A stretch of DNA of 64,000 bases from Lentzea albidocapillata subsp. violacea (GTDB taxonomy: Bacteria > Actinomycetota > Actinomycetes > Mycobacteriales > Pseudonocardiaceae). Position 1 is the stretch's first letter, and each line of letters begins with the position of its first letter. Below the pieces are notes generated by a model. The model worked only from the letters and a program-made list of their open reading frames with translations, was not told where the DNA came from and did no database searches. The stretch is from the NCBI RefSeq assembly GCF_900100275.1, contig NZ_FNET01000016.1, forward strand, positions 62,001-126,000, read 5' to 3'. Shown here in pieces: positions 17,914 to 26,233 of this stretch. A program made the position numbers and the translations under genes.

Positions 17914-18459
17914 TCAACCCTGCGAACTGCCCGCAGGCGCGTGCGACGCCTTCAACACCCGCTCATACAGCACCTCGAGCAGCCACCGCCCGAACAGCGA
18001 CGGCCCGAACTCGGGCGACCGGTCCTCCGGCGGAACCATCAACTCGGCCCCGCTGTCGTCGCCCACGACGACGCCGATGCCGTAGTAGTCGAGTTCGATG
18101 AAGGACCAGGCCTGCGACTCGTCGGTGCGGGGGAGCATCACCGCGCACGGGGCCAGGGTCAGGAGGGTGCCGCAGGACTGGAGGGCGCGGTCCGTCGTGG
18201 ACTCGCTCACCAGGACGCCGACCAGTTCCACGGCGGCCACGGGGAGGCGGTCGTGTGCTTCTGGCTCGAACCACGAGCGGAACCACGACGGGTCGGCTCT
18301 CGGGGGCCAGCCGTTCTGGGTTCTCCACTCGTGCACTTCGGGCAGCAAACGCACTACCGCGGACACCTGCTGGCCCAGGACGGCGACGTCGGGGACGACG
18401 ACTCCGTCCCAGCCGAGTGAGGTCGCGGCGCGCTGGAGGAGCGTTTGCACAGGGCGCAT
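17914..18459 (-). CDS. Hypothetical protein
   Basis: A 181-residue soluble protein that I do not recognise. It has no signal peptide or membrane segment. It is fairly rich in Trp and acidic residues, with a central LVSEST and an ELDYYGIGVVVGDDSGAEL segment that reads like a beta-rich core. The start is the ATG at 18459, with AGGA about nine bases upstream. It runs opposite to adnB and in the same direction as the DoxX-like gene. Codon use fits the neighbours, so I think it is a real gene. Confidence 0.7.
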   Translation of the reverse strand: MRPVQTLLQRAATSLGWDGVVVPDVAVLGQQVSAVVRLLPEVHEWRTQNGWPPRADPSWFRSWFEPEAHDRLPVAAVELVGVLVSESTTDRALQSCGTLLTLAPCAVMLPRTDESQAWSFIELDYYGIGVVVGDDSGAELMVPPEDRSPEFGPSLFGRWLLEVLYERVLKASHAPAGSSQG

Positions 18460-18526
18460 CCTAAGGTTCCTCGCGCAGAAAATGACAGCGTTTGCGGGAT
18501 ACTTGGTTAAGGATTACCCAGGGTGG

Positions 18527-18907
18527 TCATGGGGAGGCTTTCGCCACTTTCCACGCCCATGCGACGAGCGGGATCTGCAGTGGCAGGCGGCCGTAGGCGA
18601 TGGCGCGGGCCTTGGGGGATTTGTCCCGGAAATCCAGAGCCATTTTCACGTTTGCCGGGAACACGGCCACGAACAGTGCGACAGCCGCGAAGGCGCCCAG
18701 ACGGCGGGTTCGAGGGGTGGCCACTGCGGCGGCCACGGCCAGTTCGGCGGCACCTGACGCGTACGTCCACTGCCTTGGGGTGCCGGGCAGCGAGCGGGGG
18801 ACGATCGCGTCGTAGTACTTAGGCCTGGTGAAGTGGGTTGCTCCGGCCAGGCCTAGCAGTGCGGCGAGCGCCAGCGCCGACCGCGCTCGGGAACGGGTTG
18901 GTTCCAT
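18527..18907 (-). CDS. DoxX-like small membrane protein
   Basis: A 126-residue protein with four hydrophobic segments (about 12-24, 48-64, 67-84 and 108-122). The pattern THFTRPKYYDAIVP near the start, GAAELAVAAAV, and VFPANVKMALD match DoxX-family proteins of actinobacteria. Such proteins sit in the cytoplasmic membrane and are linked loosely to redox or quinone metabolism. Its start at 18907 overlaps the longest conceivable form of the divergent M20 gene, which supports the shorter M20 start. Confidence 0.8.
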   Translation of the reverse strand: MEPTRSRARSALALAALLGLAGATHFTRPKYYDAIVPRSLPGTPRQWTYASGAAELAVAAAVATPRTRRLGAFAAVALFVAVFPANVKMALDFRDKSPKARAIAYGRLPLQIPLVAWAWKVAKASP

Positions 18908-18969
18908 GGCGTCACCCTGTCATGCCTACGCCGCGTAGGCGAGACGGGGCTGGCCTATTCTCCACTGCC

Positions 18970-20529
18970 GTGGCAGGTGATTCTCGTCATTCCGAACGCC
19001 CCGAACTCCCAGAACGCCCCGAACGCGCAGAACACCCAGAACTCCCCGAACGCCTAGAGCGCGCCGAACGCCCAGAACGCCCCGAACGCCCCGAACGCGC
19101 CGCACGCCCAGAACGCGCCGAACGCCCAGAACGCGCCGCAATCGCCGCGCTGACCGACTCCTTCGTGGCCGGGCTCTGCGAGTGGATCAAAATTCCGAGC
19201 ATCGGCGTCGACCCGACCCATCACCCTGACGTGCGGAGATCCGCCGAGTGGCTGGCGAACGCGCTGCGCGAGGACGGCTGGCCGGAGGTCGAGGTCTGGG
19301 GTGACGGGCCGGCGCTGCCTGCCGTCTTCGCCTGCTGGCCGGCGGACGATCCGGACGCGCCGACCGTGCTCGTTTACGGGCACCACGACGTGCAGCCGGT
19401 CGATCCGCCCGAGAGGTGGGACCACCCGCCGTTCGAGCCCGTGATCAGCGGCGATGAGATCCGGGGGCGTGGCGCGAGTGATGACAAGGGGCAGGTCGCG
19501 ATGCACCTGCTCGCGGTCAAGGCGCATCTTGCGGCCACCGGGCAGAATGCGCCGAGCGTCACGCTGAAACTCTTCGTCGAAGGCGAGGAGGAATCGGGAT
19601 CGCCTCATCTGCGAAAGCTGCTCGAAGATCACGAAGCCGAACTCGGCTGTGATCTTGTGGTGTTCACCGACACGGCATTGCACGAACGTGACGCGCCGAC
19701 GGTCACCACTGGGCAAAGGGGTGTTCTCGGCGCCGAAATCACGTTCGAGGGCGGCACGGACGACGTGCATTCCGGGCGTGCGGGCGGTGCGATTCCGAAC
19801 CCCGCGACGGCTCTCGCGAAACTGATCGCCGCGCTGCACGACGACGACAACAGGATCCGGCTCGAAGGGTTCTACGACGACGTCCGGGAACCGTCCACAA
19901 AGGAACGTGAGGACTACGCCGCGCTGCCGTTCGACGAGCAGAAGTGGCTTCAGGGCAACGGTGGCGGCGCCCAGGCGACCCACGGTGAGACCGGCTACAG
20001 CACGCTCGAACGGATCTGGGTCCGGCCCACCGCCGAGGTCAACGGCATCAGCGGCGGCTACACCGGCCCCGGCCTGAAGACCATCGTCCCCGCTACCGCC
20101 ACCGCGAAGATCAGCTTCCGGCTCGTGCCCGACCAGCACCCGGAGAAGGTCGCGCAGCAGCTCAGCCGGTTCGTCGCCGAGCACACCCCGCCGGGCATCA
20201 CGGCGCGGGTCGGCTTCAGGGGTGAAGGCGTGCCGCCGTACGCGATCAGCCCCTACGATCCGGCCAACGCCGCCGTCAAGGAGGCCATGGAGCTCGCGTT
20301 CGGCCGGCCCGTCCGGTTCGCGCGGGCCGGTGGTTCCGGGCCGGCGGCGGTGCTCCAGCAGCGACTCGGGGTGCCCCTCGTCTACCTCGGCGCGACCTTG
20401 CCGGATGATCGCGTCCACGCGCCGAACGAGCGCGTGGTGGTGCCGGTGCTCCTTCAAGGCGCGGAGGCGGCTGCTCACCTGTGGCGGATGCTTGCCCAAG
20501 CGGAGATCGCGAAGAGGTTGTCCCGATGA
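18970..20529 (+). CDS. M20 family dipeptidase with repeat-built N terminus
   Basis: A 519-residue metallopeptidase. Zinc-site motifs are GHHDVQ (His138, Asp140), SDDKGQ (Asp171-Asp172), GEEESG (Glu206-Glu207), the following DTALHERD, and a C-terminal His in RVHAPNE. The GTG at 18970 is chosen because earlier starts run into the divergent DoxX gene. Residues 9-56 are sixteen three-residue repeats (Glu-Arg-Pro, Glu-Arg-Ala, Glu-Leu-Pro) before the catalytic domain begins at AAIAALTDSF. Such an extension is unusual for the family. It may hydrolyse dipeptides in the cytoplasm. The K+ channel gene overlaps its stop codon. Confidence 0.88.
   Translation: MAGDSRHSERPELPERPERAEHPELPERLERAERPERPERPERAARPERAERPERAAIAALTDSFVAGLCEWIKIPSIGVDPTHHPDVRRSAEWLANALREDGWPEVEVWGDGPALPAVFACWPADDPDAPTVLVYGHHDVQPVDPPERWDHPPFEPVISGDEIRGRGASDDKGQVAMHLLAVKAHLAATGQNAPSVTLKLFVEGEEESGSPHLRKLLEDHEAELGCDLVVFTDTALHERDAPTVTTGQRGVLGAEITFEGGTDDVHSGRAGGAIPNPATALAKLIAALHDDDNRIRLEGFYDDVREPSTKEREDYAALPFDEQKWLQGNGGGAQATHGETGYSTLERIWVRPTAEVNGISGGYTGPGLKTIVPATATAKISFRLVPDQHPEKVAQQLSRFVAEHTPPGITARVGFRGEGVPPYAISPYDPANAAVKEAMELAFGRPVRFARAGGSGPAAVLQQRLGVPLVYLGATLPDDRVHAPNERVVVPVLLQGAEAAAHLWRMLAQAEIAKRLSR
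18994..19137. repeat. Sixteen 9-bp units (GAACGCCCC-type) inside the M20 gene
   Basis: Units such as GAACGCCCC, GAACGCCCA, GAACGCGCC and GAACTCCCC follow head to tail for 144 bp, in frame. They code for a charged Glu-Arg-Pro/Ala tract. Length can change in steps of three residues without loss of frame. Confidence 0.9.
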
Positions 20530-21569
20530 GCCTGTCTGATGAAGCGTCGCACTCGCTCGTCGGCGTGATCAGGATGCCGGACAAGGTCGAGAGCCCTGTC
20601 CGCGCGATCCTGAAGCGCGTCATCGGCGCGATGGCGGCGCTGCTGCTTGCGGTGATGATCGTCTACCTGGACCGTGACGGCTATCGCGACGTGAACGAGG
20701 ACGGCGTCTCGCTGCTCGATGCGTTCTACTACGCGACGGTCTCTCTCTCGACGACCGGCTACGGCGACATCACGCCCGCGTCGTCGTCAGCGCGGCTGGT
20801 CAACGTTCTGGTCATCACGCCGTTGCGGGTCCTGTTCCTGATCGTGCTGGTCGGCACGACACTCGAAGTTCTCACGGAGCGCTCCCGTCAGGCGTTGCGC
20901 ATTCAAAAGTGGAGGCGGATCGTGCGTGACCACGTCGTAGTCGTCGGCTACGGCACTAAGGGGCGTTCGGCGGTCACGGCGCTGCTCGGCGACGGTGTCG
21001 ACCCCGGCTCGATCGTCGTCGTCGACACCGTGCAGGAGTCGCTGGACGCGGCGTCCGCCAAGGGGCTGGTCGTTGTGCATGGGTCCGGTACGCGCAACGA
21101 CGTGCTGAGGGTCGCCGGTGCGGCCCGTGCGCGCGCGATCGTCGTCGCGCCGAACCGGGACGACACGGCGGTGCTGGTGACGTTGACGGCCCGCGAACTC
21201 GCGCCCAAGGCGCAGATCGTGGCGTCGGTGCGGGAACGGGAGAACGAGCACCTGCTCAGGCAGTCCGGTGCCGACTCGGTGGTCGTGTCGTCCGAGACGG
21301 CCGGTCGCCTGCTCGGCATGGCCACCGCGACGCCGTCCGTCGTGGCGATGGTGGAGGACCTGCTCACGCCCGACGCGGGGCTGGCGATCGCCGAGCGGGA
21401 CGTCGAGAAGAGCGAGATCGGCGGATCGCCGCGGCACCTGCCCGACATCGTGCTCGGCGTGGTGCGGAGCGGGACGCTGTTCCGGGTGGACGCTCCGGAG
21501 GCCGACGCGATCGAGCCGGGAGACCGGCTGCTCTACATCAAGAAGGTGACTCCGCCCGGCGAGGAGTAG
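20526..21569 (+). CDS. Two-TM potassium channel with RCK (TrkA-N) domain
   Basis: A 347-residue protein. TM1 is at about 31-48, the pore filter TTGYGD at 76-81, and TM2 at about 91-116. A cytoplasmic Rossmann RCK domain then begins with VVVVGYGTKGRSAV (about 137-150). The layout is that of MthK-like ligand-gated K+ channels. The ATG at 20526 overlaps the stop of the M20 gene (ATGA), so the two are translationally coupled. Mycobacteria have a similar cation channel between adnB and nudC, which supports this being an ancestral neighbourhood. Confidence 0.9.
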   Translation: MSLSDEASHSLVGVIRMPDKVESPVRAILKRVIGAMAALLLAVMIVYLDRDGYRDVNEDGVSLLDAFYYATVSLSTTGYGDITPASSSARLVNVLVITPLRVLFLIVLVGTTLEVLTERSRQALRIQKWRRIVRDHVVVVGYGTKGRSAVTALLGDGVDPGSIVVVDTVQESLDAASAKGLVVVHGSGTRNDVLRVAGAARARAIVVAPNRDDTAVLVTLTARELAPKAQIVASVRERENEHLLRQSGADSVVVSSETAGRLLGMATATPSVVAMVEDLLTPDAGLAIAERDVEKSEIGGSPRHLPDIVLGVVRSGTLFRVDAPEADAIEPGDRLLYIKKVTPPGEE

Positions 21570-21570
21570 C

Positions 21571-21596
21571 CGGTGCCCGCCGGGGCGGGCACCGGG
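21571..21596. terminator. Hairpin between convergent channel and lectin genes
   Basis: A perfect 10-bp stem, CCGGTGCCCG and its complement at 21587-21596, with a six-base loop. It fills the short gap between two facing genes and probably stops transcription from both sides. Confidence 0.75.
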
Positions 21597-21600
21597 CACA

Positions 21601-22095
21601 TCAGAAGTTCGGCCGGGTCCATGCCTGGTCCAGATAGGGCCCGCACTCGAACTGCACGATCTGGGTGCCGTCGGCGTCCCCGCGGCTGAGCAGGCACTTG
21701 CCGCTGTTGACGTTCTTCAGGTAGAGCCCGGAGGTGTGGTAGGGGTAGCTCACCGCCCGCCAGTACTGGTCGGCGAAGTCCAGACAGGTGAACTGGACGG
21801 CGGGTGAGTTGTTGTCGTTGCCGCGGACCAGCAGGCACTTGCCGCTGTTCTCGTTGCGGATCTGGAACTGCTGTGATCCCTTGTCGACGAAGTTCCACTT
21901 CTGATCGACGAAGTCCAGGCACTGGTACTGGACGGCGGGCGCGTTGTCGTCCCCGCCCTGGACCAGGGCGCACTTGCCGCTGTTCACGTTCTTCAGCCGG
22001 TAGCCGGCTGCCGCGCCGGCGGGCTGGGCGACGCCGGTCAGGGCGAGTGTTACGCCGAAGAAGATGATCGCGGTTCTGCTTCTTGCACGCTTCAA
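21601..22095 (-). CDS. Secreted ricin-type (beta-trefoil) lectin-like protein
   Basis: A small secreted protein with three repeats of about 42 residues. Each has a NxxSGKC(A/L)L(V/S)(Q/R)G core and a Q(Y/F)xC half, as in RICIN/CBM13 beta-trefoil domains (GYRLKNVNSGKC, QIRNENSGKC, YLKNVNSGKC). I prefer the TTG at 22095: GGGGGA precedes it and it opens a good signal peptide (KRARSR, hydrophobic core, AxA site). The in-frame ATG at 22125 has no ribosome-binding site. Each repeat ends in DQ(K/Y/A)W. It has no catalytic domain, so it probably binds sugar outside the cell. Confidence 0.85.
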   Translation of the reverse strand: MKRARSRTAIIFFGVTLALTGVAQPAGAAAGYRLKNVNSGKCALVQGGDDNAPAVQYQCLDFVDQKWNFVDKGSQQFQIRNENSGKCLLVRGNDNNSPAVQFTCLDFADQYWRAVSYPYHTSGLYLKNVNSGKCLLSRGDADGTQIVQFECGPYLDQAWTRPNF

Positions 22096-22245
22096 GGAGT
22101 CCCCCAGGCTGAGAAGAGGGGGCATGGTGCTCGGCTGGTTGCGACATGCCCTCAGCCTCAGCGGACCTCGCTGCCCCCAGGACAGGTCCACAGAGGACGT
22201 TATGGCGAGATGCCGCAGCGCGGAATAGGCCGAACGACGCAATCG

Positions 22246-22701
22246 TCAGGAAGCCGGCCCCGGTCGGCGAGGAGTAGGCAGCACGGCCGGTGCGCGCAGA
22301 GGCGCGTAGCGGAAGAGGAACGCGTAGAAGCCGCCCGCCAGCGCTGCCATGCACAGCAGCAGCGCGGTGAGGCGGCGCCCGATCGGAAGTCCGACGGGCT
22401 GTGAGGCGGCGGAGGACACCATGTCGCCGCCGGTGTTGACGATCTCGACGGTCTCGCCCTTGGTGTGACCGCAGCCGTCGAGCTTGGCCTGCTTCTTCTC
22501 GCCGCCGGCGTCCCACTCGACGGTGTCCATGCCCTGGCCGCATGAGCCGCTCTCGACGACTGTCGCCGGCACGGGTCTAGGGGGTTCCTCGGCGCCCAGC
22601 ACGCTGGCGGGCACCAAAAGCGCGACCGCGACCCCGATCCCGACCAGTCCGACGACCAGCAGGATGAACACCCATCTGTCCGGGCTTCGCGGAACCGCCA
22701 C
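22246..22701 (-). CDS. Hypothetical protein with two membrane segments
   Basis: A 151-residue protein. TM segments are at about 11-32 and 108-130, with an extracytoplasmic loop between them holding Cys pairs (SGSCGQGMD, DGCGHTKGE) that could form a disulfide. GTG start at 22701. I do not recognise the family. It faces the same way as the lectin and the DUF5666-like gene but is separated from both by short gaps. Confidence 0.7.
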   Translation of the reverse strand: MAVPRSPDRWVFILLVVGLVGIGVAVALLVPASVLGAEEPPRPVPATVVESGSCGQGMDTVEWDAGGEKKQAKLDGCGHTKGETVEIVNTGGDMVSSAASQPVGLPIGRRLTALLLCMAALAGGFYAFLFRYAPLRAPAVLPTPRRPGPAS

Positions 22702-22744
22702 ACTGCGATGTTCGCAGACGCGGCGGCCCGCGTGGAGCCCAGGT

Positions 22745-23317
22745 TTATTTCGGCAGCTGACGCAGTTGCTCGACCTTGATGGTCTTGCCGTCGGTCACCG
22801 AACCGCTCACGGCCACGAGATCGCCGTTCTTCGGCTTCTCGGTCACCGCGGACAGGTCCAGCGACGTCTGCAGTCCGTCGACCTGGATCAACGTCGCGTT
22901 GTCGCCGTTGACGTCCTTGACGGTGCCCCGCGCCTGGGCCTTCGCCAGCGCCACGTGCAGCGCCTTGCCGTCCTTCACGCGCACGGTCACGCGCTGGTCA
23001 GCCTTGAGCCCGGCGAGGTCGCCCCCGCGCAGCTTGGTGGAGCTGTCAGTGGTCAACGACACCTCGCTGCCGTCGTCCTTGGTGATCGTGAGCTTGCCGG
23101 TCTCGACCGACTTGACCCGGCCGATGACGAGCGTGCTGTCCTTGAGCTTGGCCTTGTCCGGACGGCCGGGCTTGCCGGGGCCGCCGAGGTGGCGCTCCGC
23201 GAACGCCGCGTTCGGTGGGCGGTCGGGACCTTCGGCCGCCGTCGCGACCGCGATGCCGCCGACGGTGAGGCCGACGGCCGCGACGATGGCGCCGGCCCAC
23301 GCTGATTTCTTCGACAT
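22745..23317 (-). CDS. Secreted DUF5666-like protein
   Basis: A 190-residue secreted protein. The signal or anchor segment (SKKSAWAG, then a hydrophobic run to about residue 28) is followed by a Gly/Pro/Lys-rich linker. Then come two small beta-barrel-like units: VIGRVKSVETGKLTITKDDG with VTVRVKDG, and GTVKDVNGDNATLI with GDLVAVSGSVTDG. This is the OB-like pattern of DUF5666. An alternative ATG at 23323 adds two residues. It diverges from the response-regulator gene at 23398 with about 80 nt between, a common place for a target or sensor partner of a two-component system. Confidence 0.78.
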   Translation of the reverse strand: MSKKSAWAGAIVAAVGLTVGGIAVATAAEGPDRPPNAAFAERHLGGPGKPGRPDKAKLKDSTLVIGRVKSVETGKLTITKDDGSEVSLTTDSSTKLRGGDLAGLKADQRVTVRVKDGKALHVALAKAQARGTVKDVNGDNATLIQVDGLQTSLDLSAVTEKPKNGDLVAVSGSVTDGKTIKVEQLRQLPK

Positions 23318-23397
23318 GCGCATCAGCGTGCGCGTGCATTCTGAGCGCAAGCTGAAGGCGAGTCGCCCGAAGTCCCGATGATCAGCAGAATGGTGAG

Positions 23398-24066
23398 GTG
23401 TCCGCCAGGGTGTTGGTGATCGAGGACGCCGAGGCGATCGGTGCCGCGGTGTCTTCCGCGCTGCGTGAGTCCGGGTACGACGTGCAGCACCGCCTGGACG
23501 GGCGCCAGCTGGAGGCCGACCTCGGTCGCTTCCGCCCCGACCTGGTCGTGCTCGACGTCATGCTGCCCGGCCGCGACGGCTTCCAGTTGCTCGAGGTCAT
23601 CCGCCGCTCGTCCGGCGCCGGCGTGGTCATGCTGACCGCCCGCGACGGCGTGCCGGACCGGCTGCGCGGGCTGTCCGGAGGCGCCGACGACTACGTGGGC
23701 AAGCCGTTCGTGCTGGCAGAGCTCGTGGCACGGGTGTCGGCGGTGCTGCGCCGCCTCGGCCGCACGCCGTCGACCGTGCAGGTCGGTGACCTGGTCGTGG
23801 ACGCTGACGCCGGTGTCGTCATGCGCGCCGACCGGCCGATCGACCTGACCGCGACCGAACTGCGGCTCCTGGTGTACCTGGCGGCTCAGCGCGGGCGCGT
23901 GGTGTCCAAGACGCAGATCCTCACGGCCGTGTGGGGCTACGAGGACTACGACCCGAACCTGGTCGAGGTCCACGTCAGTGCCGTGCGTCGCAAGATCGAG
24001 GAACACGGCACAAGGCTCGTGCACACCGTTCGCGGCCTTGGGTACGTGCTGCGGGCCGAGGAATGA
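23398..24066 (+). CDS. OmpR/PhoB-family response regulator
   Basis: A 222-residue regulator. The receiver domain has acidic residues at 10 and phospho-acceptor Asp53 (VVLDVMLPGRDG), the Thr of MLTARD and the Lys of VGKPF. A C-terminal winged helix follows (about 130-220) with the usual LTATELRLLVYLA and VEVHVSAVRRKI segments. GTG start at 23398. The stop overlaps the ATG of the kinase gene (ATGA), so the pair is coupled. It may regulate the divergent DUF5666-like gene. Confidence 0.93.
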   Translation: MSARVLVIEDAEAIGAAVSSALRESGYDVQHRLDGRQLEADLGRFRPDLVVLDVMLPGRDGFQLLEVIRRSSGAGVVMLTARDGVPDRLRGLSGGADDYVGKPFVLAELVARVSAVLRRLGRTPSTVQVGDLVVDADAGVVMRADRPIDLTATELRLLVYLAAQRGRVVSKTQILTAVWGYEDYDPNLVEVHVSAVRRKIEEHGTRLVHTVRGLGYVLRAEE

Positions 24067-25331
24067 ACCTCCGCACGGTCTCGTTGCGCCGCCGGGTGGC
24101 GGTGTCCGTGCTGCTGGTGCTGTTCCTGGTGCTCGTGGCGCTGGTGATCTCGGTCGACCGGACGTTCGCCGGGCAGTCCTCCAGGGACGTCGACGGCGTG
24201 CTGAACAACGCCGGGGCGCGTGCGGTGGAGATGCTGAGGAACGGCAGGCGTCCGGCCGAGGTCGTCGGCGTGCTGACGAAGCGGAACATCCACGTCACCA
24301 TCGAACTCCCCAACGGCACGACCGTCGGCAGCGCGCCCGTAGAGGGGCAGTTCGAGCGCCAGGTCCGCAACGTCCAGCGCAACAAGGTCACCCTCTACGC
24401 CGACACCGAAGCGATCTCGCAGGCCCAGCACAGGCTGCGGAAACTGCTGCTGATCCTGGGACTCGCGGCGATCGGCATCACCGGCGCGCTGATCGTCGTG
24501 GTGGTACGCAGGGCGCTGGCGCCGCTGGACGCCATGACCTCGCTGGCCCAGGCCATCGCCGCCGGGCATCGGGGCGGACGGCTCAACCCGTCCAGGACCG
24601 ACACCGAGCTGGGACGGACCGCGGCCGCGTTCGACGGCATGCTCGACTCGCTGGAGGGCTCCGAACAGCGAACACGGCGGTTCGTCGCCGACGCCGCGCA
24701 CGAGCTGAGGACGCCTATCACCGGCGTGCAGGCCGTGGCCGAGGCGCTCGTGCAGGCTCCTGTCGACTCGCCCGATCGCGACCAGATGTCGTTCCTGCTG
24801 GTCAGGGAAGCGAGAAGAGCCGGACGGCTGGTGGACGACCTGCTCGCCCTCGCCCAGCTCGACGCCGGGTACGAGATGCAACGCGAGTCGGTGGACCTGC
24901 TGGGCCTCGCCGAGGCCGAGGTGTCCAGGACCCGCTTCGTGGCGCCGGACTTCGACATCGCGGCCGAGGGCGTCTCGGTCGCGGTGGTCGGGGACGGGCA
25001 ACGGCTCGCGCAGGTGCTCGCGAACCTCGTCGACAACGCCCGGCAGGCGACCGGTCCACAGGGGACCGTCCGGATCCGGGTCGACCTGACCGGGTTCACC
25101 GTGTCCGACAACGGGCCGGGCGTGCCCGAGGCCGAACGCGAGCGGATCTTCGACCGGCTGGTGCGGCTCGACTACGCGCGCGACCGGCGTTCGGGCGGCT
25201 CCGGGCTGGGCCTGGCCATCGCCCGTGGCGTGATTCGCGCTCACGGTGGGGACCTGACCTGCGAACCCTCCGAGCAGGGCGCGGTGTTCCGCGTGGTGCT
25301 GCCCGTCGACCAGCAGACCGATCCGCGTTAG
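24063..25331 (+). CDS. Sensor histidine kinase (HisKA/HATPase_c)
   Basis: A 422-residue kinase. TM1 is at about 12-31, an extracytoplasmic sensor of about 95 residues follows, TM2 is at about 127-148, then HAMP. The H-box is FVADAAHELRTPITG with His213, and the ATPase domain has an N-box (NLVDNARQAT), DNGPGVP and GGSGLGLAIARG. It pairs with the regulator at 23398. The signal is unknown. Its 3' end overlaps the facing metallopeptidase gene by four bases. Confidence 0.93.
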   Translation: MNLRTVSLRRRVAVSVLLVLFLVLVALVISVDRTFAGQSSRDVDGVLNNAGARAVEMLRNGRRPAEVVGVLTKRNIHVTIELPNGTTVGSAPVEGQFERQVRNVQRNKVTLYADTEAISQAQHRLRKLLLILGLAAIGITGALIVVVVRRALAPLDAMTSLAQAIAAGHRGGRLNPSRTDTELGRTAAAFDGMLDSLEGSEQRTRRFVADAAHELRTPITGVQAVAEALVQAPVDSPDRDQMSFLLVREARRAGRLVDDLLALAQLDAGYEMQRESVDLLGLAEAEVSRTRFVAPDFDIAAEGVSVAVVGDGQRLAQVLANLVDNARQATGPQGTVRIRVDLTGFTVSDNGPGVPEAERERIFDRLVRLDYARDRRSGGSGLGLAIARGVIRAHGGDLTCEPSEQGAVFRVVLPVDQQTDPR

Positions 25332-26221
25332 CCGACCTGGGCCGGGGAGGCCGCGAAGGTGTTGCAGGCGTCCGTCGAGTTCGCCTTGAAGCCCGCGGCC
25401 GCCCAGTGCGCCTGGTTCTTGGCGGAACCGTGCGCGTTGTTCTCGGGCTTCTCCTCGATCGCGAACTGGAAGTCCTCCTGCGCCTGCCGCGCGAGACCCG
25501 CCGTCAGCGAACCACGACCGGCCGCCGAGCTCAGGAACATGCCCGCGAAGCAGTTCGCCTGCAGTTCGATCCGCCGCGACATCTCCAGGCCCGCCGGGGT
25601 CTTCTCGCCCGCGTCGGTGATCTTCAGGTCCGCCGCCCGCAGCAGGCCCGTCAGCGCCTGGACGTGGTGGCCGTACTCGTGCGACAGCGTGGCCAGGTGC
25701 GTCGCGGGGGCGTCGCCGCCGCCGTTGTCGCGCAGGCGGGACGTCGGCATGTAGATCGTGCGGTTGCGGCCGCAGTAGTAGGCCACCGCGTGATCGGACT
25801 CCGGGGCCTGGCCGCACGGGCCGTCCTTCAGGACCGGCGACGCGTCCAGCTCCGGCCTGTCGAACGGCAGGTTCGCCGCCTTCAGCAGCGGGCCCCAGGC
25901 GGTGTCCAGGCACTCGACGCCGGCCGCGTAGTAGGCCGCCAGCTGCCTGTCCGAGGTGCCGAACTGGGGCAACGCGCAGGTCACCGGGTTCAGCGAGACC
26001 GGCTTCACCAGCAACGGGTGGTCGGCCAGGCGGAAGACCGCCCGCGGCCGGATCGGCGTCGACGGCTCCGTCGGGGGAGTCGACGCCGGGCGCGAACTGG
26101 CCAGGGCGTGGCCGGCGACCACTCTGGGACGGCTCAGTTGACCGATTCCGAGGACGAACGCGACCACCAGCACGAACACTCCCGCGAACAGGACCGGGTT
26201 GTTCTTGGCCGGTTGGGTCAC
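25328..26221 (-). CDS. Membrane-anchored neutral zinc metallopeptidase (PF04228), short form
   Basis: A 297-residue protein. One N-terminal membrane segment (about 9-28) is followed by an extracytoplasmic protease domain. The zinc motif HEYGHH is at 181-186, and the downstream Glu is in RIELQANCFAGM (Glu219). Cysteines at about 82, 104, 136 and 150 recur in the two paralogs that follow upstream on the same strand. It lacks their proline-rich N terminus. The three genes (25328, 26234, 27557) run in one direction with short gaps and derive from duplication. Targets are unknown. Confidence 0.88.
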   Translation of the reverse strand: MTQPAKNNPVLFAGVFVLVVAFVLGIGQLSRPRVVAGHALASSRPASTPPTEPSTPIRPRAVFRLADHPLLVKPVSLNPVTCALPQFGTSDRQLAAYYAAGVECLDTAWGPLLKAANLPFDRPELDASPVLKDGPCGQAPESDHAVAYYCGRNRTIYMPTSRLRDNGGGDAPATHLATLSHEYGHHVQALTGLLRAADLKITDAGEKTPAGLEMSRRIELQANCFAGMFLSSAAGRGSLTAGLARQAQEDFQFAIEEKPENNAHGSAKNQAHWAAAGFKANSTDACNTFAASPAQVG

Positions 26222-26233
26222 GTGCTCCCCTTC

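Noticed and set aside
17588-18085. 165-codon plus-strand frame after adnB
   Set aside because: It is built of the local tandem repeats, is rich in Cys/Arg/Trp unlike its neighbours, and overlaps the better-supported minus-strand gene.
18926-19141. Antisense frame of Arg/Val/Gly repeats opposite the M20 N terminus
   Set aside because: It is the complement of the 9-bp repeat array with no ribosome-binding site.
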